NCBI GenBank assembly: GCA_029204225.1
Contig: CM055096.1
Location: 65,322,370 to 65,386,369 of the forward strand
DNA length: 64,000 nt
Source of the DNA: Diphasiastrum complanatum
Taxonomy: Eukaryota; Streptophyta; Lycopodiopsida; Lycopodiales; Lycopodiaceae
Reading direction: 5' to 3'
Part shown: positions 46,910 through 57,647 of the stretch, one piece after another
Position numbering within the stretch: position 1 is the stretch's first letter
How the letters are laid out: each line of letters starts with the position of its first letter
Program-made: the position numbers and the translations under genes
Notes under the pieces: generated by a model
Told to the model about the DNA's origin: nothing
Database searches by the model: none
The model's input: only the letters and a program-made list of their open reading frames with translations

Positions 46910-46935
46910 GAGGAGCTCGTTTTGGAGGGAAGAGA

Positions 46936-46956
46936 GAGAGGTGGAGGGGGGGGGGG
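46936..46956. repeat. Poly-G run
   Basis: A run of about 12 G within GGTGGAGGGG...GGTGG, close to a CT microsatellite at 46848-46862. Simple sequence, with G-quadruplex potential. Confidence 0.9.
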
Positions 46957-47389
46957 TGGTGAATGTAACTTAAAATTTTTTTTTGAGTTAACTTAAGTGT
47001 GCATGGTAGGTGAAAAGGGGGGCGTGGCTGGCTAGACTGGCTTGAGGTTAATGGTTTCTTTTAGCTTTTTGTTTTTTTGTATTCCATGAGAATTTTTTGT
47101 AGTCATTATGGACTAAGGAAATGAAATTGCAGTTTACTTTCAGTTGAATCTTAATGGCTTGGGTAATTGTGTAAACTAAATTTCTATGCATCGATATGGT
47201 TTTTTCGGCATTTTATTGCTTACAATCTATTTGCAAAATTCATTGGTATAATTTTAATAAGCATGTTGGTCTTTTAAAAACTGCATTTTTTTGGAAATTA
47301 TTTTATTAACAAACAATTATATATGTCATGATGATAACTTAATGTAGATTTTTTATATTTTCAGTTTTCATCGGCAAATATTTTTCGGT

Positions 47390-47407
47390 GGGGGGGGGGG
47401 GGGGGGG
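47390..47407. repeat. 18-base poly-G run
   Basis: Uninterrupted G from 47390 to 47407. Such runs are unstable in replication and are prone to sequencing-length error. It sits just upstream of a gypsy gag remnant. Confidence 0.95.
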
Positions 47408-47549
47408 CACGAAAATTCACCCAGCACCACTCGGTAGTGATGGGGAGGAACATTGAAAGTCATCCGGCATCACCAAACAGTGATGGCTCCCTCGATTTTG
47501 ATAAGCTATTGTAAACTTTGGGTAAGGCGGTTCTGGAACTGCATCAAAG

Positions 47550-47920
47550 CAATAAATAGCATGATAACCAAATGCAAAATCTTTTTAATCAATTACAAGC
47601 TATTAATTCACACAACTTGGGCTATCAACCAAAAAAAAAAATTGGTGATAAAAAGTTTAAATGCCTAGAAGTTGAGGAGGACTGGGTAAATCATCGGATG
47701 AGCTATTCCATCTTGCACAATGTGCCAAAAAAAAAAAAACAAATATTGTCAGTCTTGTTGTTTCTGGAGGGCAAGGCCTCCTCATGGTGGAGGGAACTAC
47801 CCATAAAACTGGTAATTTGGAATGAATTCTTGTGAGAATTTTGTAAAGCTTTCGTCACAATAGACGATTATGAGTTATATATTCGCTTTATTAACTGCAA
47901 AATGGGCAACCGAGAATTGT
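47550..47920 (+). pseudogene. Gypsy gag remnant, first part
   Basis: Encodes NLFNQLQAINSHNLGYQ, EEDWVNHRMSYSILHNVP and LLFLEGKASSWWRELPIKL, the start of the retrotransposon gag domain, with frame shifts at A-runs (47630, 47729). Related to gypsy gag in general but not close to the one at 19.3-20.3 kb. Confidence 0.7.
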
Positions 47921-48659
47921 GTTGAAATGGAAAAATAATCCATCTTGACTTTAGGCTTGCTACAAATATTGTACCATGCAAGTATGTTGTTCATAAATGC
48001 AAGATGCCAAGTTTGGCCTAGATAGAACTCGAGCTACATGGATATGTCATATCTAGATTGATGAGTACAACCTGCATATATCTTTTGTAGACATAGAATC
48101 AGCAAAATTATGCCTGTAGAAACTCATGGCAATTCACATGCATTAATTGTAAATGATTCATAGTGACATGCAAGGCATGCACAAAGTGGAATGGACATAT
48201 GCATGATGATTTGTACATTTCTAGTTAGAACTAGCACACTTAGTAAAAGTTGGTAGAGTTTCATGCATGAGAAGTGACAAATGTCACATAGACTCTAGTT
48301 TTCACTTTAGATGTCATTAAATGATGGATGGATCATTGGTTCTACCTCGAGCTATCTCAAACTCCATAAATATGTGTAGCTCCCCTCATGCTATCTCATG
48401 CCATTTTGGATCCACACAATTTTTGCTTGTTATCTCTCTATCTTTCTCTCTCTAACTCGTGTTGAAGCTAATGCTAATACACTGATATCTTGTACTTTTG
48501 CTCATTATTGATTTATTGCTATCATATTCTAATGCTTAGCATGCTAGATTGTGATTAAGCCATATCTTCTGAACTAGATCTTGTTAATCAATCTAGAATC
48601 AGATTACTGTGCTAATCACAAAGCCTAATTAGATTCATCATACTTGTGGACATTCCCCA
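47921..48659. other. Insertion splitting the gypsy gag remnant
   Basis: About 740 bp separate the two halves of the gag. It begins TGTTGAAATG near 47920 and ends TTCCCCACA near 48661, as a solo LTR would, but I could not find a matching target duplication. No ORF. Confidence 0.4.
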
Positions 48660-48890
48660 CATGTGTGAATTTTGAAAATTTTGTCAAATTGGACACCTAT
48701 GTCCAGGAGTTCTTGGATCTTCTGGCCAATGTGCCATTTTTTTATAGGAAGTTGGCTCAGTGGCAGTTTATTCAGGGACTACCAGTAGAGGATCAAAACG
48801 AGTGGAAACGGAATATCCTCCAATCCCTAGAAGTGTCATGTACTACTAGTACATTAGTGCTTATCAATGCATCTAAATATCCATTGTAAG
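48660..48890 (+). pseudogene. Gypsy gag remnant, second part
   Basis: Encodes VNFENFVKLDTYVQEFLDLL, AQWQFIQGLPVEDQNEWKR and NILQSLE, the next blocks of the same gag domain (the usual ...F..L..GL....R motif). It ends near the start of an LTR-like sequence. Confidence 0.65.
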
Positions 48891-49377
48891 CTTTGTAGGT
48901 CTAAAAGGAGCTATTAGCCTTAATAACAAGGTGGTTCTCTCTTTAGGCCCTCCAAAGTAATTAATAAGGATAATAGGCCAACAAGGGCCCAATGTGGTTT
49001 GAATAATACTTAACAATGGCTAACTATCCCTCAAGATAGTTATGTTTAGTTAAGTAAGAGCACTGTCTATAACTAGGCAAGAGACATCAATTTGTGAATC
49101 TTTTGGCTTATTTGCAAGTGAGAGCTTCTTGCTTTCTCCTTGTGAATGTGAGCCACAGGGATCTCCATTGTTAGGTCTCATGTGCCCTATCCACATGAAT
49201 CCATGCTCAATGTTCATTGATTGAACTCTTTATTTTATTGCTAATGTGATTCCATTGAGATCTCATTGTTTCTAGCTTTCTATGGATATGCTATCATGAT
49301 AATCTTGTTATCTTCTTGCTATTAGCTTTACTTCATTGTTATTGCTATTAGTTTGGGATTTCACACATGAAATTTCT
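48891..49377 (+). mobile_element. LTR-like sequence with PBS
   Basis: U3/R-like sequence with pyrimidine-rich stretches, ending just before TGGTATCAGAGCAT (49378-49391), a good tRNA-Met primer site. No matching downstream LTR was found. The following 350 bp hold no recognisable gag before the gypsy fragment begins. Confidence 0.55.
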
Positions 49378-49391
49378 TGGTATCAGAGCAT
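49378..49391 (+). promoter_or_regulatory. Primer-binding site
   Basis: TGGTATCAGAGCAT matches the copia-type tRNA-Met primer site and gives the plus orientation of the LTR to its left. Confidence 0.8.
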
Positions 49392-49744
49392 AGATCCTAA
49401 ATTCATGATGATTCTATGTGAATTTCATTAAATTTGCTGAGTTTATTGCATTTGTAGCTATCTTTTTGTTAATCTTTTAAGTTTGAAAATCTCAGATATG
49501 CTCAAACCCATTTTCGATATTCTTTCAAGGAATTTGGATAAGTATTAGACCTTTTTAGAGCAAAATATCTCAAAATTCGAAGCTGGTAGAATCCAAGAAA
49601 ATCATTGAAGTAATAATGGACTTTGTCATAAAATACAGATTTGATAGAGTTAAAGCAATATAAAAAATAAAAAAGACAACATCATAATTTTTTCTATTGT
49701 GTCCTTATCAAAAATGCAATATCAGAATTGAATGTTAACGATTT

Positions 49745-51798
49745 TTACTCATCAAGGAAATAGTTTTGATCTGATCCCATATACCAAAATACACTGGGTG
49801 TTCTGATCCCATCAGATTTTTCCAGATCTTTTCTGAATCATGTAGGATTTATGGCGAAGTCTTTCCACATGATAAACTTCAGTTATTTTCAAGATTGGTT
49901 TTATAACCAAGAAGAAGAAGAACACACAGATTTGAAAGTGGTTAAAGCCGTTCTCATTACAAGATTTAAGCCCATAAAATTTATGGAAGATCTCTTTCTC
50001 CTTTTAAGTAAAATTAAAATGGGAAAGAGAGAGGAAGTACGAGATTATATTAATGGGTTAAACACCTCATATCTGATCAATGACGATGCTTTGATTATGT
50101 GGGTTTTAGCAGGTCTACCTAAACGGATTAGACGCGAGCTGAAATGCCATAATCAATATGCTATAGCTGAAACGCTATGGCCGATGCAATTCATGAGGAG
50201 GATGAAGATTCTGACGACGAACCAAATGTTGGAATGTTGCCTTATACGGCAGGGCAAACCATGACAATTTCTACCGCCATTGCATCAACAAATATCAATG
50301 CTACTATAGAGAAGATGATCGACGAGTTCGAGAAACTTGGTCAAAGCAGCAGATGCAGCTGGAAAAGATGCAGTCTCAACTCGATATAAAGATTAGAGCC
50401 TTGGAAGAATTACATGGTAAAGTGATCAAAGAACCTGAAAAGTTTGCAAAGACTTTTCCCAGCTGGGAAACTGTCGGGTGTTCAATTTGTGTAGGCAATC
50501 ATACTATGAATGAATGTCCAACGTTGAAACAACGAATGACGAATACTATTTGTCATCTGTGTAACTCTATGGGACATGAAACAACCTTTTGCTCATTTAA
50601 TCCTCGGATTATCCAGCAAAGGTATGCTAAGCTTTAGTATCGAGAACCTACTTATTCAAAATGCCCTAATGGAAAGCCTTTCAATTTTGCCCTTGGATTT
50701 CCAGAACGACTAGCTCTGCCAGCTCCAACTGGACAGAGTGCTCCTCCTGCTAATCTAATGGAACCAGAACCTTATCATGGTAATGAGCAATGGAACTATC
50801 ACAATGATCACGAGAGTGGTCCTTTAGAGCAGTATGCTATATGTGCTTTCATGCAACAACAAGCAGCTAGACAATGGACCAGAGTGCCACTTGGATGTCA
50901 CAGAGTTGCTAAATGTCCAAATAAAGACAAGTTTATACCATTTTATAGAGAATGTGGCTATGGACACTGTTATAAAGAATTTCCTGCAAGACTCAAATCA
51001 CCACCAGTTATTGTTCCAGTGAATATGATTATAATCAAGAAAAGACCAGTAGTTTAACCTGAACCAACTGCACATTTGATGGTTGTTACCATAGCTCATA
51101 AATAGAAAGATCTTCTAGTTGATCTAGTACCTACTAAATATGCACCAACTACAAACATACCTACTGCATTAGGGGTGTATCTGAATCTCAAAGCAGAAAA
51201 GAAAAGATATCAAGATATGAGGCAGCGGAGTAAGTAGTTGCAAGAAGAAGAAGCCCAAAAAGCCACTAAAGTAGCAGCCAAAGTCCATTCTCCATCCATG
51301 CCACAAGCAAATCCAAGAACAATTGATAATACATAGTTGCACCATCATGAAGAACCTTTCAAGATGACGGAACCTGAAGCACCGCAAAAAGAAATGATTG
51401 TAAATATTTTGCCTAGTAAGATGGATATTACACGGGAAGAATTTCTTAAGCTGGTACCTAAAGCAAAAGAAGTATTAGAAGAAATATTGACTCAAATGGA
51501 ACCACGAGTTCATCAGAAGCCACTTTTTTGTGTCAGGTTTGAAGACACGAACGAAGTACTCAATGTGGGGATAGCCTGAAAAAGTGAGCAAAAAAACATC
51601 ACCCTGCCGATACAACATAGAGAGTTTGGTAAAGAAGCAGCCATGATTGATGGAGGTTCAGGAGTTAAACTGATTTCAACCAAGCTATGTGCAAAATGGA
51701 GACTTACCAAGCTAAAGCTTGTCGCTTTTGCCATCAAGCTAGCTGATCAAATGACAGTCCATCCTAGAGGAATTGTTGAAGACATATTTGTCAAAAAA
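49745..51798 (+). pseudogene. Gypsy gag-protease fragment B
   Basis: Plus-strand counterpart of fragment A. Gag core: MINFSYFQDWFYNQEEEEHT, AVLITRFKPIKFMEDLFLLL, GKREEVRDYINGLNTSYLIN, WVLAGLPKRIRRELKCHNQY. Cys blocks: CSICVGNHTMNECP, CHLCNSMGHETTFC, CHRVAKCPNKDKF, ECGYGHCYKEFP. Then a Lys/Glu-rich linker and the retropepsin-like segment IDGGSGVKLISTKLCAKW. Several stops and shifts. It ends at about 51798 against copia pol on the opposite strand. No RT, RNase H or integrase. Confidence 0.85.
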
Positions 51799-52681
51799 GT
51801 AGTATCAAATGGTTCACCATCATCTTGACTAACTTAATTTCAGGCCTGTCTCCATAGGTACACCAACAGGCTTGCAATCTTCCATCTTAAATCGCTTCAA
51901 AATCTGCCCAATGTAGCGTTCTTGAGAGATGAAAATTCCAACCCCTTCTTGTACAAATTCAAGACCAAGATAAAAATGCAATAGGCCAAAATTTGAGGTT
52001 TCAAAAACCATACCAAGATCAAGTATTACGACATCAATCTGCTGCTCATTACTTCCCATAATAATAATACCATCAACATAAAGCAAAATAATGATGATAT
52101 AATCTGAAGTATGCTTGACATAAAGAGTATATTTGCTAGGACTAGTGGTAAACCCTCGATCACAAAAGTAGGCATGTATCTTTTGATACCACATCCTTGG
52201 AGCTTGCTAGTCCATAAAGTGCCTTCTTGAGAAGAAAAACTTTATCTTCTTGGCCTTCAACGAAAAAAACAGCAGGTTGTTAAAGGTACACTTCCTCATT
52301 GAGAACACCATTGAGGAATGTTGTTTTTATGTCAAGTTGATGCAAACGTCAACCAAAATGGGTAGCCAAAGAGGTTACTACCCTCACGGTAGTCATCCAA
52401 GCAATAGGAGGAAAAGTCTCCTCATAATCAATTCTCTTTTGCTGTGCATAGCCTTTGGCAATGAGCCTTGCCTTGTACCTTTCAATGGTACCATCTACCT
52501 TATACTCATCTTGCATTGCATCGTCCCAACATTTTACTCCCTTGGCATGCTCATAAAAATCAGGTTCTTCCGCAATATCTCCATGAGATGTAAGAGCAAA
52601 ATCTGAAAAGTCAACATAGTCCACTGATTTTGTAGAGGCACATGTCTTACTTTGCTTTCCCACAAAGTCAACAACAACCAC
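51799..52681 (-). pseudogene. Copia B reverse transcriptase
   Basis: [11 protein letters not shown] and [20 protein letters not shown] in one frame, then QLDIKTTFLNGVLNEEVYL and LWTSKLQG-like sequence with breaks, then MWYQKIHAYFCDRGFTTSPS, ILLYVDGIIIMG (the active site is YVDG, so one catalytic Asp is lost), YIGQILKRFKMEDCKP and METGLKLS. It is the closest relative of fragment A (33840-34420). Confidence 0.88.
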
Positions 52682-52743
52682 CGTGAGACTGTTTTGGGCT
52701 GTCCAACAACCATGTCTCTTCTTAAAATTTGTTGTCCAAGATC

Positions 52744-53593
52744 CTACGACACCGCACTTGGTTGTCCAAGATCTTCCAGAACTGGTCCTTGTTGTCCAAC
52801 AGTTCCTGTAGGCTGATTTTGAACAACAACGGGCGGTTCTTGATAAACATTAGGCTCTAACCTTGATGAGGTGTTGGGCAAGTCGAAACTGGTGGATTGC
52901 TGTCCCTTATCTCCATCAATAGAAGATGGTACCAAATCTAGAAAAACTTCAACATTCACACTATGTGGGCTGTCCCCCTTCAAGATATGAGTTGGGGCCA
53001 CATCTAATGAATTCTTTTCATCAAAATGCACATCACGACTAACAATAATCTTGTTAGTGCTCAAATTGAACAGCCTATAGTCTTTGCTTTCACTACTATA
53101 GCCAACAAAAATGCATTTAACTCCTTTATCCTTGAGCTTTGTATGAAGTTTATCCGGAACAAAAGCATAAGCCATATAGCCAAAAGTGTGGAAGTGCGAG
53201 ATACCAAACTTCATAAGGAGTTAATACTTTCAATGCTTTAGTAGGACAATGGTTTCTTATGTATGTTGTTGTTATAACTGCTTTAGCCCAAAACTTGTGA
53301 GGCAGCCCCTTTGCTTTGAGCATGCAACGGGCCATCTCCATAAGTGTGCGATTCTTTCACTCGACAACACCATTTTATTGAGGCGTATAGGGAGTTGTCA
53401 TTTGATGTAGAATTTTCTTTTCTCAAAGAAATGCACCGAACGTATTCTTAATGTATTCTCCTCCTCGATCGGTGTGTAGGGTCTTCAAAGAATGCCCAAA
53501 CTGATTTTCCACCATTGCTTGAAAATCTTTGAAATGTTGAAAACTTTCGATTTAGACTTCATAGGATAGATCCATGTAAAACGGGAAAAGTTA
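52744..53593 (-). pseudogene. Copia B integrase and integrase-RT linker
   Basis: Integrase core is visible only in pieces (NGVVE-like sequence near 53380 with stops; MARCMLKAKGLPHKFWAKAV near 53320), followed by GYMAYAFVPDKLHTKLKDKG, IFVGYSSESKDYRLFNLSTN, KIIVSRDVHFDEKNS and a Pro/Ser-rich linker. Confidence 0.8.
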
Positions 53594-54573
53594 TCAATAA
53601 AAGTCACAAAATAGATGCACTTTCCAAATGGATTCGATCCTCATTGGACCACAAAAATCACTATGAACCAAATCAAATTTATCAAGAACCCTTATACTTC
53701 CATCAATTGGAAAAGGTTTTCTTTGAAACTTTCCAAGTATGCACCCCTCGCATACATGCCCTTCCGACGACTCAATAGTAGGAATGTCTTCTATCATATT
53801 AAATGTCTTCAGCTTCTTCAAACTTGCAAAGTTGATATGCCCAAACCTTGCGCGCCACAATTCAGTCAACTCCAATTATTGTGATGTAGAAGCAACAAGA
53901 CATGTAGAGGGAATTCGTCCCTCATAGGTATCCATAATAAAGAAGCCAACGTTTATTCTCGTAACAATAATCAAGAGTGAACTTTTAGGATCCTTGACAA
54001 GACACTTATCTTCTTTGAACTCAACAACTAGTCCTTGCTTCAACATAGTTGAAATCGAAAGAAAATTCTTCTTGATTCCTGGAACATAAAGCACATTCTT
54101 AATCTACTTTTCTTCACCATTAGGCAGAATGATGGCTACAATTCCAATTCCATGAATAGAATAAGATGTATCACCCGCACATTGTACCTTACTTCCATTT
54201 TGCACTTTCACTAATTTAGTGAATGCTTCTTTGCGAGAAGTCATATGACGAGTAGCACCACTATCAATCACCCATTCAATGGGCTGAAAATCAGCAATTT
54301 GCAAAACAGAATATGAATTCCTCATAGATGTAGAAGTACTAGTAGAAGCAATATTAGACACAAAGGCATAGTCTTGGTTGAAGAGATCACCACTAGCTTC
54401 AAGCTCTTGCTCCAAAGTAGCAAGTAAATCACTAGTATCAATTCCTTTACTCTCCTCTTTCGCAAGCTTCTTCGTACAATCCTTGATGAAGTGCCCATAC
54501 CTTTTGCAATAGTGGCACTTCCCTTTCTTCTTTTGAGTATTGACATTCTGACCTCCAACGGGCTTTTGCTCAT
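53594..54573 (-). pseudogene. Copia B knuckle, protease and GAG-pre-integrase
   Basis: Three frames in series: the CCHC knuckle near 54500, protease WVIDSGATRHMTSRKEA near 54260 with its catalytic Asp, LYVPGIKKNFLSISTMLKQG near 54080, then LWRARFGHINFASLKKL and CEGCILGKFQRKPF and VHSDFCGPMRIES at 53594-53875. A TAA near 53877 separates the last two parts. Confidence 0.85.
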
Positions 54574-54678
54574 CCTTGGAAGGAGGCTTCCCCTTTCCTT
54601 TTGACTTGCCTTTGCCCTTGCCTTTCTGAAGAAAGCTTGATCTTGTTGAGTGTCACCCGCAAAAGTTTGCCTTGTTTG

Positions 54679-55359
54679 CTACTCTTGAAGAAGTAGCCCA
54701 ACAAGTTTATCAAAGGAGAGTTGTTGTCCCCTAAGAGAGATACTCAAAGATGAAACAAATGGAAGATAAGATGAAGGTAATAAGTTGAGAGTAACGGAAG
54801 CAAATTGAGCATCCTCAATTATCTCATCAATATTAAAAAGCTCCTCATGAAGGTCCTTGATCTTCGTCAAGTGATTGGTCAATTGATCCCCTTTTTGCAT
54901 CTTCAACAAAGAAAGTTTATTTTTGAGATACACCACTCTTGCTGGATTTTTTACTCTATACATAGTATAAAGTGTATCCCATGCACTTTTAGAAGTCTTA
55001 CAAGACCTAATATGAGGTAAGATAGATCTTTTCACAACAAGAGCAACTATAGAATGTGCTTGTGCATCCCTTCTATCCCACTTCTTTTGTTCTTCCAAAG
55101 ATGGAGAAGCTGATGTTGATGATGATGATCCACGAAGTGTAGGAGGTGCCAAAGACGAAGGCCTTTCCTCATCACCATTGATCAAATCCCACAGCCCGTT
55201 CACTACAAGAAGATTCTTCATCACGTAACTCCACAAGGAGTAGTTTGTGCCATCCAACTGATCTTCATTAAATAAACAACCAATAGCTTCTAATTCTTTA
55301 GCCATTACCTCTAATAGAATTTCAGCTTGTAGTAGATAGGAAAGAGAGCCTTTCCACAA
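54679..55359 (-). pseudogene. Copia B gag
   Basis: About 209 codons from the likely start at 55305: LDGTNYSLWSYVMKNLLVVN, SKSAWDTLYTMYRVKNPARV, LSLLKMQKGDQLTNHLTKIK and SSYLPFVSSLSI, the standard copia gag blocks. Ser-rich insertion after the first block. The CCHC knuckle (CHYCKRYGHFIKDC) follows near 54500 in another frame. Confidence 0.85.
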
Positions 55360-55904
55360 CCAAATCTAATCAAAAAAATTTCAGCAAACAAAGAGCTAAA
55401 AGTAGGAGCACAAGATGTCTTTCAATCTACAACCAAAGAGCCCAAAAGATAATGGAAAGATGGCTGTCTTTCTGCACAAAAAAAACCAACTTCTTGAAAA
55501 TTAGGTTAGCTTCGATTGAAGCCTACACCAAACCCCAATTAGGAAGCCAAATTGTATGATCAACACACACTCTAGTAGGACTGTTGAAAATGCCCTACTG
55601 CTTGATGAGAATCTGCAAATTTTCAACCACAAGTTGACCTAACCTTGAATAGGGTTTGTTGAATTTTGGGCACCCTCCTACACAAATGCAAAATTGAAAA
55701 CAAAAACAACAAGATAATGAGACACCACAACCAAAAATCAAGAGCAGATTTTTGAGCGCCCTCCTCCAAACAAAACTTGCTGAAATTGGTTGCATAAAAA
55801 TTAGATTTGAGATTATGATTTTTGGGTGCCACAAATTACTCTTTCAAGATCTCTGTTGGGCGCCTTCCTTTAACCTGAAAAGAGAGACAAAAGCTTATCT
55901 AAAC
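55360..55904. other. Unassigned stretch between copia B and gypsy D
   Basis: Expected location of the copia B leader and LTR, but no PBS or TG...CA pair is evident. It includes two phrase repeats (GGGCACCC / GGGTGCC near 55668 and 55825). Confidence 0.5.
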
Positions 55905-56720
55905 TGTTGGGGGTATTCCCAACAAAGTGTAAATACATAAAATCGTCCAATAAAATGTGCTGCGAGGGCATGGCATCCTACGCCAATAAGCCCATGCCCC
56001 AATGAACACGCAAGCTTAAGTGTAAATAAAATAAAATTGACTTGGGCCTTGGAATTAAAATAAAACTAGAGGCCCAAAGTCATTTTTAGACTTAGAGGTC
56101 ACTTTTTAGAGTTGGGCCCAAATGGGGACTTACATGAATCTTGTGAAGTTTAATGTACTTTTTATGGACCCTTGGATCAAGTTGGGTCCAAGATGAATGG
56201 ATAGGATCAATGAGACTAGTAGCCAATAGGATTGAGGGGCAAGGGCCTTCCCCATTTTATAAAAAGGCACCATTTGTACACTATTTTCATGCTTAATAGA
56301 GAGGAGGAGACTCTATCATTTTGAGAGCTCAAGCATCCTCATTTGCTAATCACTCTTGCTTATGCTATTGTTAGGATTGCTTGTTATTTCCATTTCTTCC
56401 ATGCTTTTTGTTTGTGATTAGTTAAGATTTCTCCATATGCAATGACATTGAGCATTTGAGCTAACCTCCATCTCATCTCTCTCTCTTTCTCTCTTCTCTT
56501 CTCTCTTATTTTCTACCCCTTCCCTTCACCCAAAACCATGAAGAATGTTAGTGTAGAGGAGTAGAGTTAAGGGAGAGTAGTGTTAGTGGTGAATAGAGTT
56601 AAGGGAGAAAGTAGGAAACTAACTAAAGATAGCATCTATGCATAGTTAGGTACCTATTCAGTGATCTAACCCTTGTTGACTGGCGGGAGGGCTATACTAT
56701 GCAAGATTTTTGACCCTACA
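55905..56720 (+). repeat. Gypsy D 5' LTR (816 bp)
   Basis: Starts with the short inverted repeat TGTTGGG...CCCAACA and ends TGACCCTACA, two bases from a PBS. A TATA box (ATTTTATAAAAAGG near 56255) is followed by an AG-rich start region. No second copy is in the window, so the element is 3'-truncated or continues beyond. Confidence 0.8.
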
Positions 56721-56721
56721 G

Positions 56722-56739
56722 TGGCGCCGTTGCTGAGGA
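56722..56739 (+). promoter_or_regulatory. Primer-binding site, tRNA-Asp type
   Basis: TGGCGCCGTTGCTGAGGA resembles TGGCGCCGTTGCCGGGGA, the plant tRNA-Asp complement used by the Athila/Tat group of gypsy elements. It differs from the tRNA-Met sites elsewhere in the window. Confidence 0.8.
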
Positions 56740-57647
56740 TAGGTTTCCACTAACTAGTTTAGCTGCATTTTACTATTTTCTTGCTATTTAGAGTAGTTTT
56801 AGGTAGATTTTCGGGTGTTTAGAGTTAGTTTTTTGTATTTTTCTGTGTCTGGACTGTTCACAGCTAGCAGAGGAGGTGTGACAGGGTAGAGGAGGCCCTG
56901 AATAGCCTCTAAGGGCTTGAAACCCAAACCAACCTGCCAAAAAATCCAGAAAACACACCAATCTGTATTTTGGAAGAAAAAAGAGCCTAAAATCTCATCA
57001 GATTTTTATATCTCCAGAATCAGTGAGAATTAATTCTTGCATGACTTGTAGGAGCTCCAGGGTTATGTCCTAGACTGCATAGAACTTTGCGAGAGTTAGT
57101 TCCAAGCAGATTAAAAAAATCAGAGGAAAATCATAAAAAATTCAAAAAACTCTTGAAAAAATCCAAAAAAATTCAAATCGTCATAAGAACTCTCGTAGAG
57201 CCCTCTAAAGTTCCATCTCATTGACACCAAGACACAAAGAAACTTGCGAGAGTTAGTTTGATGTCTAAGTGCATGTGCGAGAGTTCCTAGTGAAAAAAAG
57301 GTGAGAAAGTACCAGTGAACCCTCGCAGTCAACAAAATTTTCAGTTCTAGGGAGCAAGAACTCTCGCAGAGGATTCTGAAGTTCCATCTCAGTGAGACCA
57401 GGACACAGAAAAGCTTGTGAGAGTTAGTTTGATTCTAGAGATCAAGAAATTGGGTTAAGTGCTAAAAAACCACTAAAAAGTGAAGATCCAGCAAATCATT
57501 CAAGTAAGAATCTCACAGACCATCTTAATTGATTTAGAATGTTAATTTCTATCAGTGAGGAAGCCAGCGAGAGTTAGTACAAAGATTTGGTGAAGATTAG
57601 GCCAAAATAGTGGTTTTGAACCTCGTAGACAGTGAAATTTTCACTTC
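56740..57647 (+). repeat. Gypsy D leader with CTCTCGCA/TGCGAGAG array
   Basis: Leader between PBS and gag containing many copies of the motif in both orientations, for example near 57089, 57189, 57246, 57277, 57321, 57361 and 57567; the array runs on to about 57805. The same segment occurs in reverse complement at 12.6-13.1 kb. Confidence 0.85.

Larger units (their letters stand above)
51799..55359 (-). mobile_element. Decayed copia element B, gag to RT
   Basis: Minus-strand copia in natural order from a gag start near 55305 (MAKELEAIGCLFNEDQ) through knuckle, protease, integrase and RT, all broken by stops and shifts. RNase H and 3' LTR are replaced by gypsy fragment B at about 51798. The 5' LTR is not identified in 55360-55904. 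Confidence 0.85.
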
